Notes under the pieces: model-generated
What the model saw: only the letters and a program-made list of their open reading frames with translations
The model's database searches: none
Told to the model about the DNA's origin: nothing
Position numbers and translations under genes: made by a program
Shown: positions 1 to 6,877 of the stretch, one piece after another
Numbering within the stretch: position 1 is the stretch's first letter
Layout: each line of letters begins with the position of its first letter
Assembly: GCA_037968495.1 (NCBI GenBank)
Contig: JBBKVP010000042.1
Location: 1-60,834, forward strand
Length of the DNA stretch: 60,834 nt
Reading direction: 5' to 3'
Source of the DNA: Aestuarierythrobacter sp037968495
GTDB lineage: Bacteria > Pseudomonadota > Alphaproteobacteria > Sphingomonadales > Sphingomonadaceae

Positions 1-25
1 GTCCGCTATTGGGTCGTTAGCGGAC
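1..25. repeat. Short perfect palindrome beyond the trmB stop
   Basis: Eight-base perfect arms (GTCCGCTA and TAGCGGAC) flank a 9-base loop, just past the 3' end of the minus-strand trmB gene. No T-run follows on either strand, so a classic intrinsic terminator is not evident. A related GTCCGC/GCGGAC hairpin occurs at 927-945. It could be a small dispersed palindrome or a transcript-end stabiliser. The window edge prevents further reading. Confidence 0.5.
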
Positions 26-32
26 ATTCACC

Positions 33-734
33 TCACCGCCGCCGATACCTGAAATACCACACCTCATGCCCGAATACGGTGCGGGCTTTCTTCTCGTAGC
101 GCGTTTCACACCAGCCGCCGGGGCGGTTTTGCCAGCTTTTGGGGCCATCGGTCAGCCATTCGAATTGGTGCCTGTGGCGGCGCATTACCATCAGGGCGTG
201 ACGCAGATAGACGTCGTGATCGGTGCCGAAGCGGAACTCGCCGCCGGGATTCAGCTTGGCGGCAATCATATCGAGCGGACCATCATTCATCATCCGCCGC
301 TTGGCATGGCGCGCCTTGGGCCACGGATCAGGGTGGAGCAGATAGATAAAGCTGCAAGCGCCATCTGGAATGCGCGCGAGCACTTCCAGCGCGTCGCCCA
401 GATGCAGCCGCACATTAGTCAGTCCGCCGTCACGAACGTGCCCGAGCGCGCCGACCATGCCATTTACGAAAGGCTCCGCGCCGATAAAGGCGTGGTCGGG
501 CAGCAGGTCGGCGCGGTAGGCAAGATGCTCGCCCGCGCCGAAACCGATTTCGAAATGCAGCGGATTGTCTGCGCCAAAAAGCAGCTCGGCAGTCACAGGA
601 CCTTCTGCTGGCACAGCGATCTGCGGCAGCAGTTGGTCGATCAGCTCTTGCTGGCCTTGCCGCAAGGTCCGGCCCTGCGTGCGGCCATAAAGGCGGTTCA
701 GTGTGGTGGGATCACCGGATTTGTTAGCTGACAT
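33..734 (-). CDS. trmB: tRNA (guanine-N7-)-methyltransferase TrmB
   Basis: This 233-residue protein would methylate N7 of guanosine 46 in the variable loop of tRNAs, using SAM, in the cytosol. The SAM-binding motif FEIGFGAGEHL lies at residues 61-71. The family signature, here HPDPWPKARHAKRR, lies at 134-147, and a FGTDHD motif near 169-174 is also typical. Length matches the family. The ATG at 734 is followed by a short polar N-terminus, normal for TrmB. The gene stands alone on the minus strand, separated from lolA by 0.5 kb of non-coding sequence. In many relatives metK sits next to trmB, but it is absent here. Confidence 0.95.
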   Translation of the reverse strand: MSANKSGDPTTLNRLYGRTQGRTLRQGQQELIDQLLPQIAVPAEGPVTAELLFGADNPLHFEIGFGAGEHLAYRADLLPDHAFIGAEPFVNGMVGALGHVRDGGLTNVRLHLGDALEVLARIPDGACSFIYLLHPDPWPKARHAKRRMMNDGPLDMIAAKLNPGGEFRFGTDHDVYLRHALMVMRRHRHQFEWLTDGPKSWQNRPGGWCETRYEKKARTVFGHEVWYFRYRRR

Positions 735-926
735 GGCGCGCGCTTAGAGAGTCTTTTGTTTGGCCTCAAGCGGTGGGAGGTTTGTTTGCGCGCCTGCGGC
801 GCGACCTCAAACGCCGGTCGGGGTGCATCCGCATCCCTTGGTTTCGCCGCATAAGCGGCGGCCTGCGGTCGCAGGCTGACTGACGTGACCAAGAACGGGC
901 ACGTATCTGATGGCTGGGAATGGTTC

Positions 927-945
927 GGTCCGCGACTAGCGGACC
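927..945. repeat. Perfect 7-bp hairpin in the trmB-lolA gap
   Basis: GGTCCGC (927-933), a 5-base loop GACTA, and GCGGACC (939-945) form a perfect stem. It shares the GTCCGC/GCGGAC core with the palindrome at 1-25 on the far side of trmB. Confidence 0.5.
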
Positions 946-1033
946 GCAAGGGCGACTGCCCGCCGGCCCTTATTGGGCTGCTCCTCGGAGGCGTTGGCGC
1001 AGCCCACAAGCCGCGAGCGAACAAGGCAACAAA

Positions 1034-1074
1034 AAACCCTCATCCCGGGGGCAGTGGGATGAGGGTTTCTTTTT
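1034..1074. terminator. Strong bidirectional intrinsic terminator
   Basis: A perfect 13-bp stem (1034-1046 with 1056-1068) has a 9-base loop. On the plus strand it is followed by TTTCTTTTT; on the minus strand it runs into six T (complement of 1031-1036). It can end transcripts from lolA (minus) or from any plus-strand RNA in the gap. It lies 180 bases past the lolA stop, leaving room for a structured 3' UTR or a separate small RNA. Confidence 0.85.
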
Positions 1075-1248
1075 GAGCGTTCGTCACGCTGTAACAAGAC
1101 GGCTCTTTTTTTATGAGTCGGGCAACAGGGGGGAAGCCCGTCTCGACCCGTCTTGAACAACAATACTACGGCGAATCGGCTTTCGCCGCAATGAACAGTC
1201 GCCATCGCTCCATCCTATATCACAAACGGGGTATCGCCGGACTGTTTG

Positions 1249-1911
1249 TTACTTGCGGCGAGACGAAGTGCGCGGATCCTTGAAGGTGAACGCGCGGTCG
1301 GAAACCGTCATACCGTAGCGGTGATTCCGCAGGCGAACGGTGGTCCGCTGATTCTGCGAGTCGAGTGCGACCCAGCTAACCAGTTCCAGCCCGCCCGGCG
1401 CGCTTGACCTTTTAACGAAGACCAAGGTGATTACGCCGAACTCGGGTTTCTTGGTATCCTTCACCTCGATGCTGATGACGTCGGGATTGCTGGTGTTCTG
1501 AAGCTTGCCGTATTTTTTCACGTCACGCTGCGGATCAAGCAGCGCGCCAAGCGGCGAGTTTTTGATCGGCCAGCGCTGGACCTGCTTCACTTCATAATCG
1601 ACGAGCGTGAGCGATTTGCCGTTGGATACGACCAGCATCGGTGTGCTTTTGTCATATTGAAAGCGGATGCGGCCCGGGCGTTTCAGCGTCAGCACTCCTG
1701 CGACGGTCTGGCCGTTGCGGTCGGTCTGGGTGAAATCGGCCTGCATCGTTGAAATACCGCGCAGCGCGGCCACAGCCTTGTCGAGGTCACCCGCCGCATA
1801 GGCAGAGACCGTTTCGGCTGGAACGAGCAGAGCGGCAGGTGCGCCCATAGCCAGCGTAGCCGCAATTGCGACGGAAACCGGCTTCGAAAAAATCTGTTTC
1901 AAGTTGTTCAT
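1249..1911 (-). CDS. lolA: Outer-membrane lipoprotein carrier protein LolA
   Basis: This 220-residue periplasmic chaperone would take lipoproteins released by LolCDE at the inner membrane and carry them to the outer membrane. An N-terminal signal peptide occupies roughly residues 1-40, with a hydrophobic stretch and Ala-rich cleavage region. The mature part has the LolA core: an opening TMQADFTQ-type segment, repeated beta strands such as GVLTLKRPGRIRFQYD, and a hydrophobic cavity pattern through the middle. Length is usual for alphaproteobacteria. Upstream lies rpmG on the same strand, with 67 bases between. The window encodes several lipoproteins that would be its cargo, and lgt for their maturation. 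Confidence 0.93.
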   Translation of the reverse strand: MNNLKQIFSKPVSVAIAATLAMGAPAALLVPAETVSAYAAGDLDKAVAALRGISTMQADFTQTDRNGQTVAGVLTLKRPGRIRFQYDKSTPMLVVSNGKSLTLVDYEVKQVQRWPIKNSPLGALLDPQRDVKKYGKLQNTSNPDVISIEVKDTKKPEFGVITLVFVKRSSAPGGLELVSWVALDSQNQRTTVRLRNHRYGMTVSDRAFTFKDPRTSSRRK

Positions 1912-1978
1912 GCCCCGTGATTAGCGTCGAAGCGTTGAACTGTCACTGAACCACCGGGGTTCCAGCGGTTCAGCAAGA

Positions 1979-2146
1979 TTACTTAATCTTGGCTTCCTTG
2001 AACTCGACATGCTTGCGCACGACGGGATCATATTTGCGGAAGGACATCTTCTCGGTGATGTTCCGTGGGTTCTTATAGGTCGTGTAATAGAAGCCGGTGT
2101 CGGCGGTGCTGACCAGCTTGATCTTAATGGTTGCGGACTTCGCCAT
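1979..2146 (-). CDS. rpmG: 50S ribosomal protein L33
   Basis: This 55-residue ORF begins MAKSATIKIKLVSTADTGFY and ends with KHVEFKEAKIK, the L33 pattern of alphaproteobacteria: a short basic protein with the TGFYY segment and the KNPR..KM..RKYDPV stretch. It lacks the zinc-binding cysteine pairs, so it is the C-minus form. The ATG at 2146 has an AGGAAA ribosome-binding site about 6 bases upstream. It sits alone between lolA and arfB. Because it is so short it is easily overlooked. Confidence 0.95.
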   Translation of the reverse strand: MAKSATIKIKLVSTADTGFYYTTYKNPRNITEKMSFRKYDPVVRKHVEFKEAKIK

Positions 2147-2299
2147 CGCGGTTTCCTAAATGCATTGCCTGATAGACAGAGAGGCCCACTAGGGGCGAAA
2201 AATAGATCGGGCGGCGCGCGCAGCACCGCCCAAGACCGCGCGCAAATGGCGCAGGCTTGGCGATAAGTCAAGCGTTCTGAGGGTGCAGCGGCTGAGCTT

Positions 2300-2704
2300 T
2301 TACCAGTCGACCTTGCCGCGGTTCGCCTTGATCGTGCCGCGGTTCTTCTTTGCTTTTATCCGCTTTTCCTTGCCGACGCGGTTTACCCGACTCTTCTTGC
2401 GCTTGGCCGGATGATCTTGTGCCTCTGCTAGCAAAGCAAGCATCCGCTGGCGTGCATCGGCGCGATTCGCTTCTTGGGTACGGTGTGACCGTGCAGTGAT
2501 CATCACCTCGCCCTTGGAATTCATGCGGCTTCCGGCGAGTTCTTTAAGACGGTTGAAGGTCGGCGGGTCGAGCCGCAGGGCAAATACATCGAGCCGCAAT
2601 TGCACTGCAGTGGCGACTTTGTTGACGTTCTGACCGCCCGGGCCGCTGGAGGCGATGAAGCTCTCCGTCATCAGGCCCATCGCGCGGTCGGCAATCTCAC
2701 CCAT
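2300..2704 (-). CDS. arfB: Peptidyl-tRNA hydrolase ArfB (YaeJ/ICT1 family)
   Basis: This 134-residue protein would rescue ribosomes stalled on mRNAs without a stop codon by hydrolysing the peptidyl-tRNA in the P site. The catalytic GGQ motif is at residues 23-25 within SSGPGGQNVNKVAT. The C-terminal third is a strongly basic tail (residues ~100-130, rich in Lys/Arg), which in this family enters the empty mRNA channel. The ATG at 2704 is preferred over an upstream one because it removes a family-foreign N-terminus. It overlaps the end of the upstream pseudouridine synthase by 8 bases, suggesting translational coupling. The family as a whole includes RF1-like proteins, but the short length and basic tail point to ArfB. 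Confidence 0.92.
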   Translation of the reverse strand: MGEIADRAMGLMTESFIASSGPGGQNVNKVATAVQLRLDVFALRLDPPTFNRLKELAGSRMNSKGEVMITARSHRTQEANRADARQRMLALLAEAQDHPAKRKKSRVNRVGKEKRIKAKKNRGTIKANRGKVDW

Positions 2705-3371
2705 CGCTGGCGCCGCTGTCGTCGCTAAAGCCCAGCGCGCGGAAATCCTCCGGCATTGGCGAAGTCGCACTGATCGGCGGCTTGTTCTCGCGGGTCATGG
2801 TGATGCTAGAGGCGTGGAGCATGGTGCGCGACGCAGTTGTCCCGTCACCATATACTGGATCGCCGAGCAAAGGGATGCCAAGGCCAGCCAGCGCATGAAT
2901 GCGGATCTGATGAGTACGGCCGGTCTCTGGTCGGAATTCAACGAGCGTATTGCCGCCAATCTCCGCCAGCTTCAGCCAATGTGTGACTGATGGCTTTCCA
3001 GCTTCGTCCGCCACCATTCGCCAGCCTTCTTCTTTGGTGCTGACCTTGTTTAAAGCGAAGTCGATTGTGCCGGATTCCTGTTCCAACGCTCCGGCGACAA
3101 TTCCGATATAACGTTTCTCGACCAAACGGTTTTGGAACGCCTGAGCGAAACGCTTCACAGCTTTGGGATTACGTGCCAGCAACAGGCAGCCCGATGTGTC
3201 TTGGTCCAGCCGGTGAACGATCCACGGCGGACGGTGGAAATTCAGTTTGAGGTCCTCGAGATAATCTTCAAGCGCAGTTCCGCCGCGCTTCGGGCGGTCG
3301 ACCGGCATTCCGGCAGGCTTGTCGATGACCAGCGCTTCGCCATCTTCGAACAGAATCGGAAAGCGGCTCAT
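2697..3371 (-). CDS. RluA-family pseudouridine synthase
   Basis: This 224-residue enzyme would convert specific uridines in rRNA or tRNA to pseudouridine. The catalytic motif HRLDQDTSG lies at residues 53-61, with Asp56 the expected nucleophile. ETGRTHQIRIH, typical of the family, lies near residue 154. There is no S4 RNA-binding domain ahead of the catalytic domain, so it resembles RluA itself (about 220 residues) more than RluC/RluD. The exact target uridine cannot be told from sequence. Its start overlaps the pabBC stop by 4 bases (ATGA) and its end overlaps arfB, giving a pabBC-rluA-arfB operon. Confidence 0.9.
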   Translation of the reverse strand: MSRFPILFEDGEALVIDKPAGMPVDRPKRGGTALEDYLEDLKLNFHRPPWIVHRLDQDTSGCLLLARNPKAVKRFAQAFQNRLVEKRYIGIVAGALEQESGTIDFALNKVSTKEEGWRMVADEAGKPSVTHWLKLAEIGGNTLVEFRPETGRTHQIRIHALAGLGIPLLGDPVYGDGTTASRTMLHASSITMTRENKPPISATSPMPEDFRALGFSDDSGASDG

Positions 3372-5170
3372 GCGAGGAGCTGGGCTGGCAGCAGGCCGCG
3401 CAGGGCGTTGCCAATGAAGAAGCCGTCTTCGAGGTCGCTAATGGTCAATTCCGATTCTTGGGCCTTGCCGCTCTCGATCAGAGATTGGCGCAGGACTCCG
3501 GGCAAAAGGCCCAGCGACAGAGGAGGGGTTAGTAGCACGCCGCCGCGTTCTACGAAAATGGATGTAAAGCTGCCTTCGGTGAGTAATCCGTCGTCGCGCA
3601 TCAGCAGCGCCTCGCCTGCGCCAGCCTCGCGTGCGGCGGCGAGCGCATCATCATAGAACCAGCGGTCGGTCGTCTTGTGGCGTAAACGCAAATCGCCTTC
3701 GTCCAATGGCAATGGCAAGATCGCGCATTTGATCGGCTCATCCGAGTTCGCAGGCAGCGGCGCAACTTCCAGCGCACTCGCTCCGCCCTTGGCAAGGATC
3801 AAGCGCAGTTTCGCGGCTCGGTCGAGATCGAAGCAAAGCGCTTGTATCTGGTTGCGAGCGGCATGGCGGTCAAAGCAGAAACCCAGATCGGCTGCGCTCG
3901 CCTTCAGCCGCTCAAGGTGCTTTTCCAACAGCGGCACGCCCACTTCGGGATCAAAGCGCATTGTTTCGAACAGGTCGAATCCGGCTGCGTCGCCCTTTTG
4001 CACGAACCCTCCCTTTACAAGACACTCCCGCCATTCAGGCAGGCTTTCTGAATCTGCGACAATGGCTGAACCAATGCCCAACACGGCTTTGCCTTTACCA
4101 TTCTCTTCAGGCGTAAGGCGCAACGTGCGGATTGCAACATTGAAGGCGGCATCGCCGCCGCCATCAATCCGCCCGATCGCCCCGCAATAGGGGCCGCGCG
4201 GATCACGTTCCACCTCATTGATCAGCTCCATCGCGCGGATTTTGGGTGCTCCGGTAATCGAGCCACAAGGGAATAACGCCCGGACCATATCGGCAGCGCT
4301 TTGTCCTGCTCGAAGGCGAGCCTTCACCGTTGTCACCATCTGGTGAACGGTCGGATAGCTTTCGACAGCAAAGGCGTCTTCAACGGTCACGCTGCCCGCT
4401 TCCGAAACGCGCGATAGATCGTTGCGCATCAGGTCGACGATCATCAGGTTCTCTGCGCGGTCCTTGACCGAAACGGCGAGTTCTTCTGCATAGGCTTTAT
4501 CCGCCGCTTCATCCTGCCCCCGAGGGCGAGTGCCCTTCATCGGCTTGGCCTTCGCCTCACCATCCTTCAGCGAGACGAACAGTTCGGGCGACAGGCTGAG
4601 CAGCCAATGCGAGCCGTCAAAGATAATCCCGCCATAACCAGCCGCCGCATGCGGGCGGATCGCAGCGTATAAGTCGAGCGGATCACCGCGATAGGAGCCG
4701 CCCAGCGGGAAGGTAAGGTTGGCCTGATAAATATCGCCCGCGCGGATTGCTTCCTGCATTTGCCCGAACGCTTGATCATAGTGGCCGGCCGAAACATCCG
4801 GCTGGAGCGGCCCGACTTGTGCTGGCTGTCCAGCGCCGTGGGCGGCCAGCCATGTGGGCACGTCGTCTGCCGCAATCTTCTCGGCGGTATCAAACAGGCC
4901 GAGCCAAACAATTGGGCCGTTCGCACCTATCCTCGCATCGGCAAGCGATGAGAGCTTTTCCTCCAGCGCCAGTCCCGCTTCATAAGCGATATAACCTGCC
5001 AGCGTTTGGCCGGCTTCAGCGCGCGCCGTGTCCGCGTCAGCCAGAACCCGCGCCACATCAACGGCCCTATAGGCAACGAATATCTGCGATGGCGACGAGA
5101 ACAATTGGGCATCAGCGGCACCATTGGTGCGTGCATCATCGAGCAGCACGAAGGGTTCGCTTATGGCCAT
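3368..5170 (-). CDS. pabB: Fused aminodeoxychorismate synthase component I / aminodeoxychorismate lyase-like protein
   Basis: This 600-residue two-domain protein would make p-aminobenzoate for folate. The N-terminal chorismate-binding domain (about 1-390) carries PMKGTRPRG at 210-218 and CGSITGAPK at 302-310, both active-site signatures of PabB/TrpE-type enzymes. From about residue 397 a PLP fold-type IV domain begins (FDLFETMRF), with the RHKTTDR segment holding the likely PLP lysine, as in PabC/aminodeoxychorismate lyase. The start at 5170 is chosen because GGGAGG lies 5 bases upstream. A longer reading would run into the divergent gene at 5268. The fusion is a common arrangement; the glutaminase PabA is not in this window. 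Confidence 0.9.
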   Translation of the reverse strand: MAISEPFVLLDDARTNGAADAQLFSSPSQIFVAYRAVDVARVLADADTARAEAGQTLAGYIAYEAGLALEEKLSSLADARIGANGPIVWLGLFDTAEKIAADDVPTWLAAHGAGQPAQVGPLQPDVSAGHYDQAFGQMQEAIRAGDIYQANLTFPLGGSYRGDPLDLYAAIRPHAAAGYGGIIFDGSHWLLSLSPELFVSLKDGEAKAKPMKGTRPRGQDEAADKAYAEELAVSVKDRAENLMIVDLMRNDLSRVSEAGSVTVEDAFAVESYPTVHQMVTTVKARLRAGQSAADMVRALFPCGSITGAPKIRAMELINEVERDPRGPYCGAIGRIDGGGDAAFNVAIRTLRLTPEENGKGKAVLGIGSAIVADSESLPEWRECLVKGGFVQKGDAAGFDLFETMRFDPEVGVPLLEKHLERLKASAADLGFCFDRHAARNQIQALCFDLDRAAKLRLILAKGGASALEVAPLPANSDEPIKCAILPLPLDEGDLRLRHKTTDRWFYDDALAAAREAGAGEALLMRDDGLLTEGSFTSIFVERGGVLLTPPLSLGLLPGVLRQSLIESGKAQESELTISDLEDGFFIGNALRGLLPAQLLA

Positions 5171-5267
5171 GCGACCTCCCATAACCGGTGCTGCGCGCCT
5201 GTCGAGACCTTGACCATGGGTGCAGGGCTGCGCAGAGGTTGCTGCAAAGTAATTTGGAGACGGTTTG

Positions 5268-6866
5268 ATGAGCGAGATTTTCTTAGGACTAGCATCGAAT
5301 GGCGAGCGCCAGTCCCTCGCCATGTCGCGCGCTAACCGTCACGGCCTGATCGCCGGTGCAACCGGCACGGGTAAGACTGTCACGCTTCAGGGTATGGCCG
5401 AAAGCTTCTCGGCCCAAGGCGTTCCTGTGTTCGTCGCCGATGTGAAAGGCGACCTATCTGGCGTTTCGATGCCCGGTTCGCCGACTTTCAAACATGCTGA
5501 CAAGCTGGAAGGTCGCGCCAAAGAGCTGGGCATGGATGAGTATGCCTATTCCGACAATCCGGCAGTGTTTTGGGATCTGTTCGGCGAGCAAGGCCACCCG
5601 ATCCGCACGACCGTCAGCGAAATGGGGCCGCTGCTGCTGGCACGCCTGCTTGATCTGAATGATACGCAGGAAGGCGTCCTTCAGATTGTCTTCCGCTATG
5701 CTGATGAACACGGCCTGCTGCTACTCGACTTTGACGATTTGCAGTCGATGCTGATGTACGCATCGCAAAACGCGAAGGAAATGTCGGCAAAATATGGCAA
5801 TGTCAGCAAGCAGAGTGTCGGCGCGATCCAACGCCAGTTGCTAAGCTTCGAAAGCCAGGGTGCGGACCAGTTCTTTGGCGAGCCTGCGCTGGAAATCGCC
5901 GACTTCATCAAGCTGGATGAACAGGGCCGGGGCAACATCAACATCCTCGCTGCTGACAAGCTGATGCGCAGTCCGAAGCTTTATGCGACCTTCCTTCTGT
6001 GGCTGCTCGCCGAATTGTTCGAGACGCTGCCGGAAGTCGGCGACCCTGAAAAACCAAAGCTCGTGTTCTTTTTTGACGAGGCTCACTTGCTGTTCGATGA
6101 TGCGCCCAAGGCGCTTGAAGACAAGATCGAACAGGTTGTTCGGTTGATACGTTCGAAGGGGGTCGGCGTGTTCTTCGTCACGCAGAACCCGATCGATATT
6201 CCGCAAGAGATCGCGGGCCAGCTTGGCAACCGCATTCAGCACGCGCTACGCGCCTTCACGCCGCGCGACAAGAAGGCGATCAAAGCGGCTGCCGATACAT
6301 TCCGGATCAACGATGATCTTGATGTCGAGGAAGCGATTACCGAGCTGAAAGTGGGCGAGGCACTGGTTTCGACCTTGATGGAAGATGGTGCGCCTTCCAT
6401 CGTCCAACGCACATTGATCAAGCCGCCACGTTCACGCCTCGGTCCGCTGACCGCTAAGGAACGCGCAATCATCAAATCGATCTCTCCGGTCGAGGGGAAA
6501 TACGATAGGCTCGTCGACCGCGAGAGCGCCGAGGAAGTGCTCGCTCAGAAGGCTGCCGACGCCGCCGCTACTGCGGTTGAAGTCGAAGAAAAGGGCGAAG
6601 AAGAAGTCCGCAAGCAGGAGCGCAAATCGACCAGCATGTGGGACGGCCTGAGCGGCAAAGTCGCCAAAGCAGCCGCAAGCGCAGCCGCAGCAAGCGCCGG
6701 AACAATTATCGCCGCAAAAATGTCTGGCAAGAAATCGCGCTCCAACCCGACCGCCAATGCGTCGAGCGCGGCTGCGGGCACGATCGCGACCGAGATCGGC
6801 AAAGCTGTCGGAATCCCCGGGCTTGGCCGCTTCGCCCGCAATCTGATCGGCGGCTTGATGCGCTAA
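5268..6866 (+). CDS. HerA-like ATPase of the DUF853 (YjgR) family
   Basis: This 532-residue cytosolic protein belongs to the FtsK/HerA P-loop ATPases with a DUF853 domain. Walker A is GATGTGKT at residues 30-37. Walker B is the hydrophobic run ending FFFDEAHLL near residue 270. The C-terminal 100 residues are Ala/Lys-rich and low in complexity, ending in a short Gly-rich helix. GGAGA is 7 bases before the ATG at 5268, which supports this start. The biological role of YjgR-type proteins is not well defined; DNA or RNP translocation is a family-level guess. It is divergent from pabBC, with 97 bases between. Confidence 0.85.
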   Translation: MSEIFLGLASNGERQSLAMSRANRHGLIAGATGTGKTVTLQGMAESFSAQGVPVFVADVKGDLSGVSMPGSPTFKHADKLEGRAKELGMDEYAYSDNPAVFWDLFGEQGHPIRTTVSEMGPLLLARLLDLNDTQEGVLQIVFRYADEHGLLLLDFDDLQSMLMYASQNAKEMSAKYGNVSKQSVGAIQRQLLSFESQGADQFFGEPALEIADFIKLDEQGRGNINILAADKLMRSPKLYATFLLWLLAELFETLPEVGDPEKPKLVFFFDEAHLLFDDAPKALEDKIEQVVRLIRSKGVGVFFVTQNPIDIPQEIAGQLGNRIQHALRAFTPRDKKAIKAAADTFRINDDLDVEEAITELKVGEALVSTLMEDGAPSIVQRTLIKPPRSRLGPLTAKERAIIKSISPVEGKYDRLVDRESAEEVLAQKAADAAATAVEVEEKGEEEVRKQERKSTSMWDGLSGKVAKAAASAAAASAGTIIAAKMSGKKSRSNPTANASSAAAGTIATEIGKAVGIPGLGRFARNLIGGLMR

Positions 6867-6877
6867 GGCGTGCTGCC

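Larger units (their letters stand above)
735..1248. other. Structured intergenic stretch between trmB and lolA
   Basis: No convincing gene is present in these 514 bases; the short ORFs that cross it run through a strong terminator and resemble no known family. The stretch is full of hairpins: stacked perfect stems at 845-860 and 861-876, a 7-bp stem at 927-945, GGGCTGC paired with GCAGCCC (975-981/999-1005), a two-way terminator at 1034-1074, CAAGACGG paired with CCGTCTTG (1095-1102/1148-1155) and a GGCGAA/TTCGCC stem near 1170-1187. This density suggests a structured RNA or a dispersed palindromic element. No match to RNase P, tmRNA or the SAM-II riboswitch was recognised. Confidence 0.5.

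Noticed and set aside
66..731. A 221-codon plus-strand frame opposite trmB
   Set aside because: TrmB motifs are complete on the minus strand; the antisense frame has no recognisable domain.
735..1030. SAM-II riboswitch, RNase P RNA, tmRNA or 6S RNA
   Set aside because: The conserved cores I know for the first three are absent, and 6S RNA is too variable to call by eye. An Infernal search would decide.
698..1205. Short frames on both strands in the trmB-lolA gap
   Set aside because: They read through the strong hairpin terminator and the palindromes, lack ribosome-binding sites and look like translated structured RNA.
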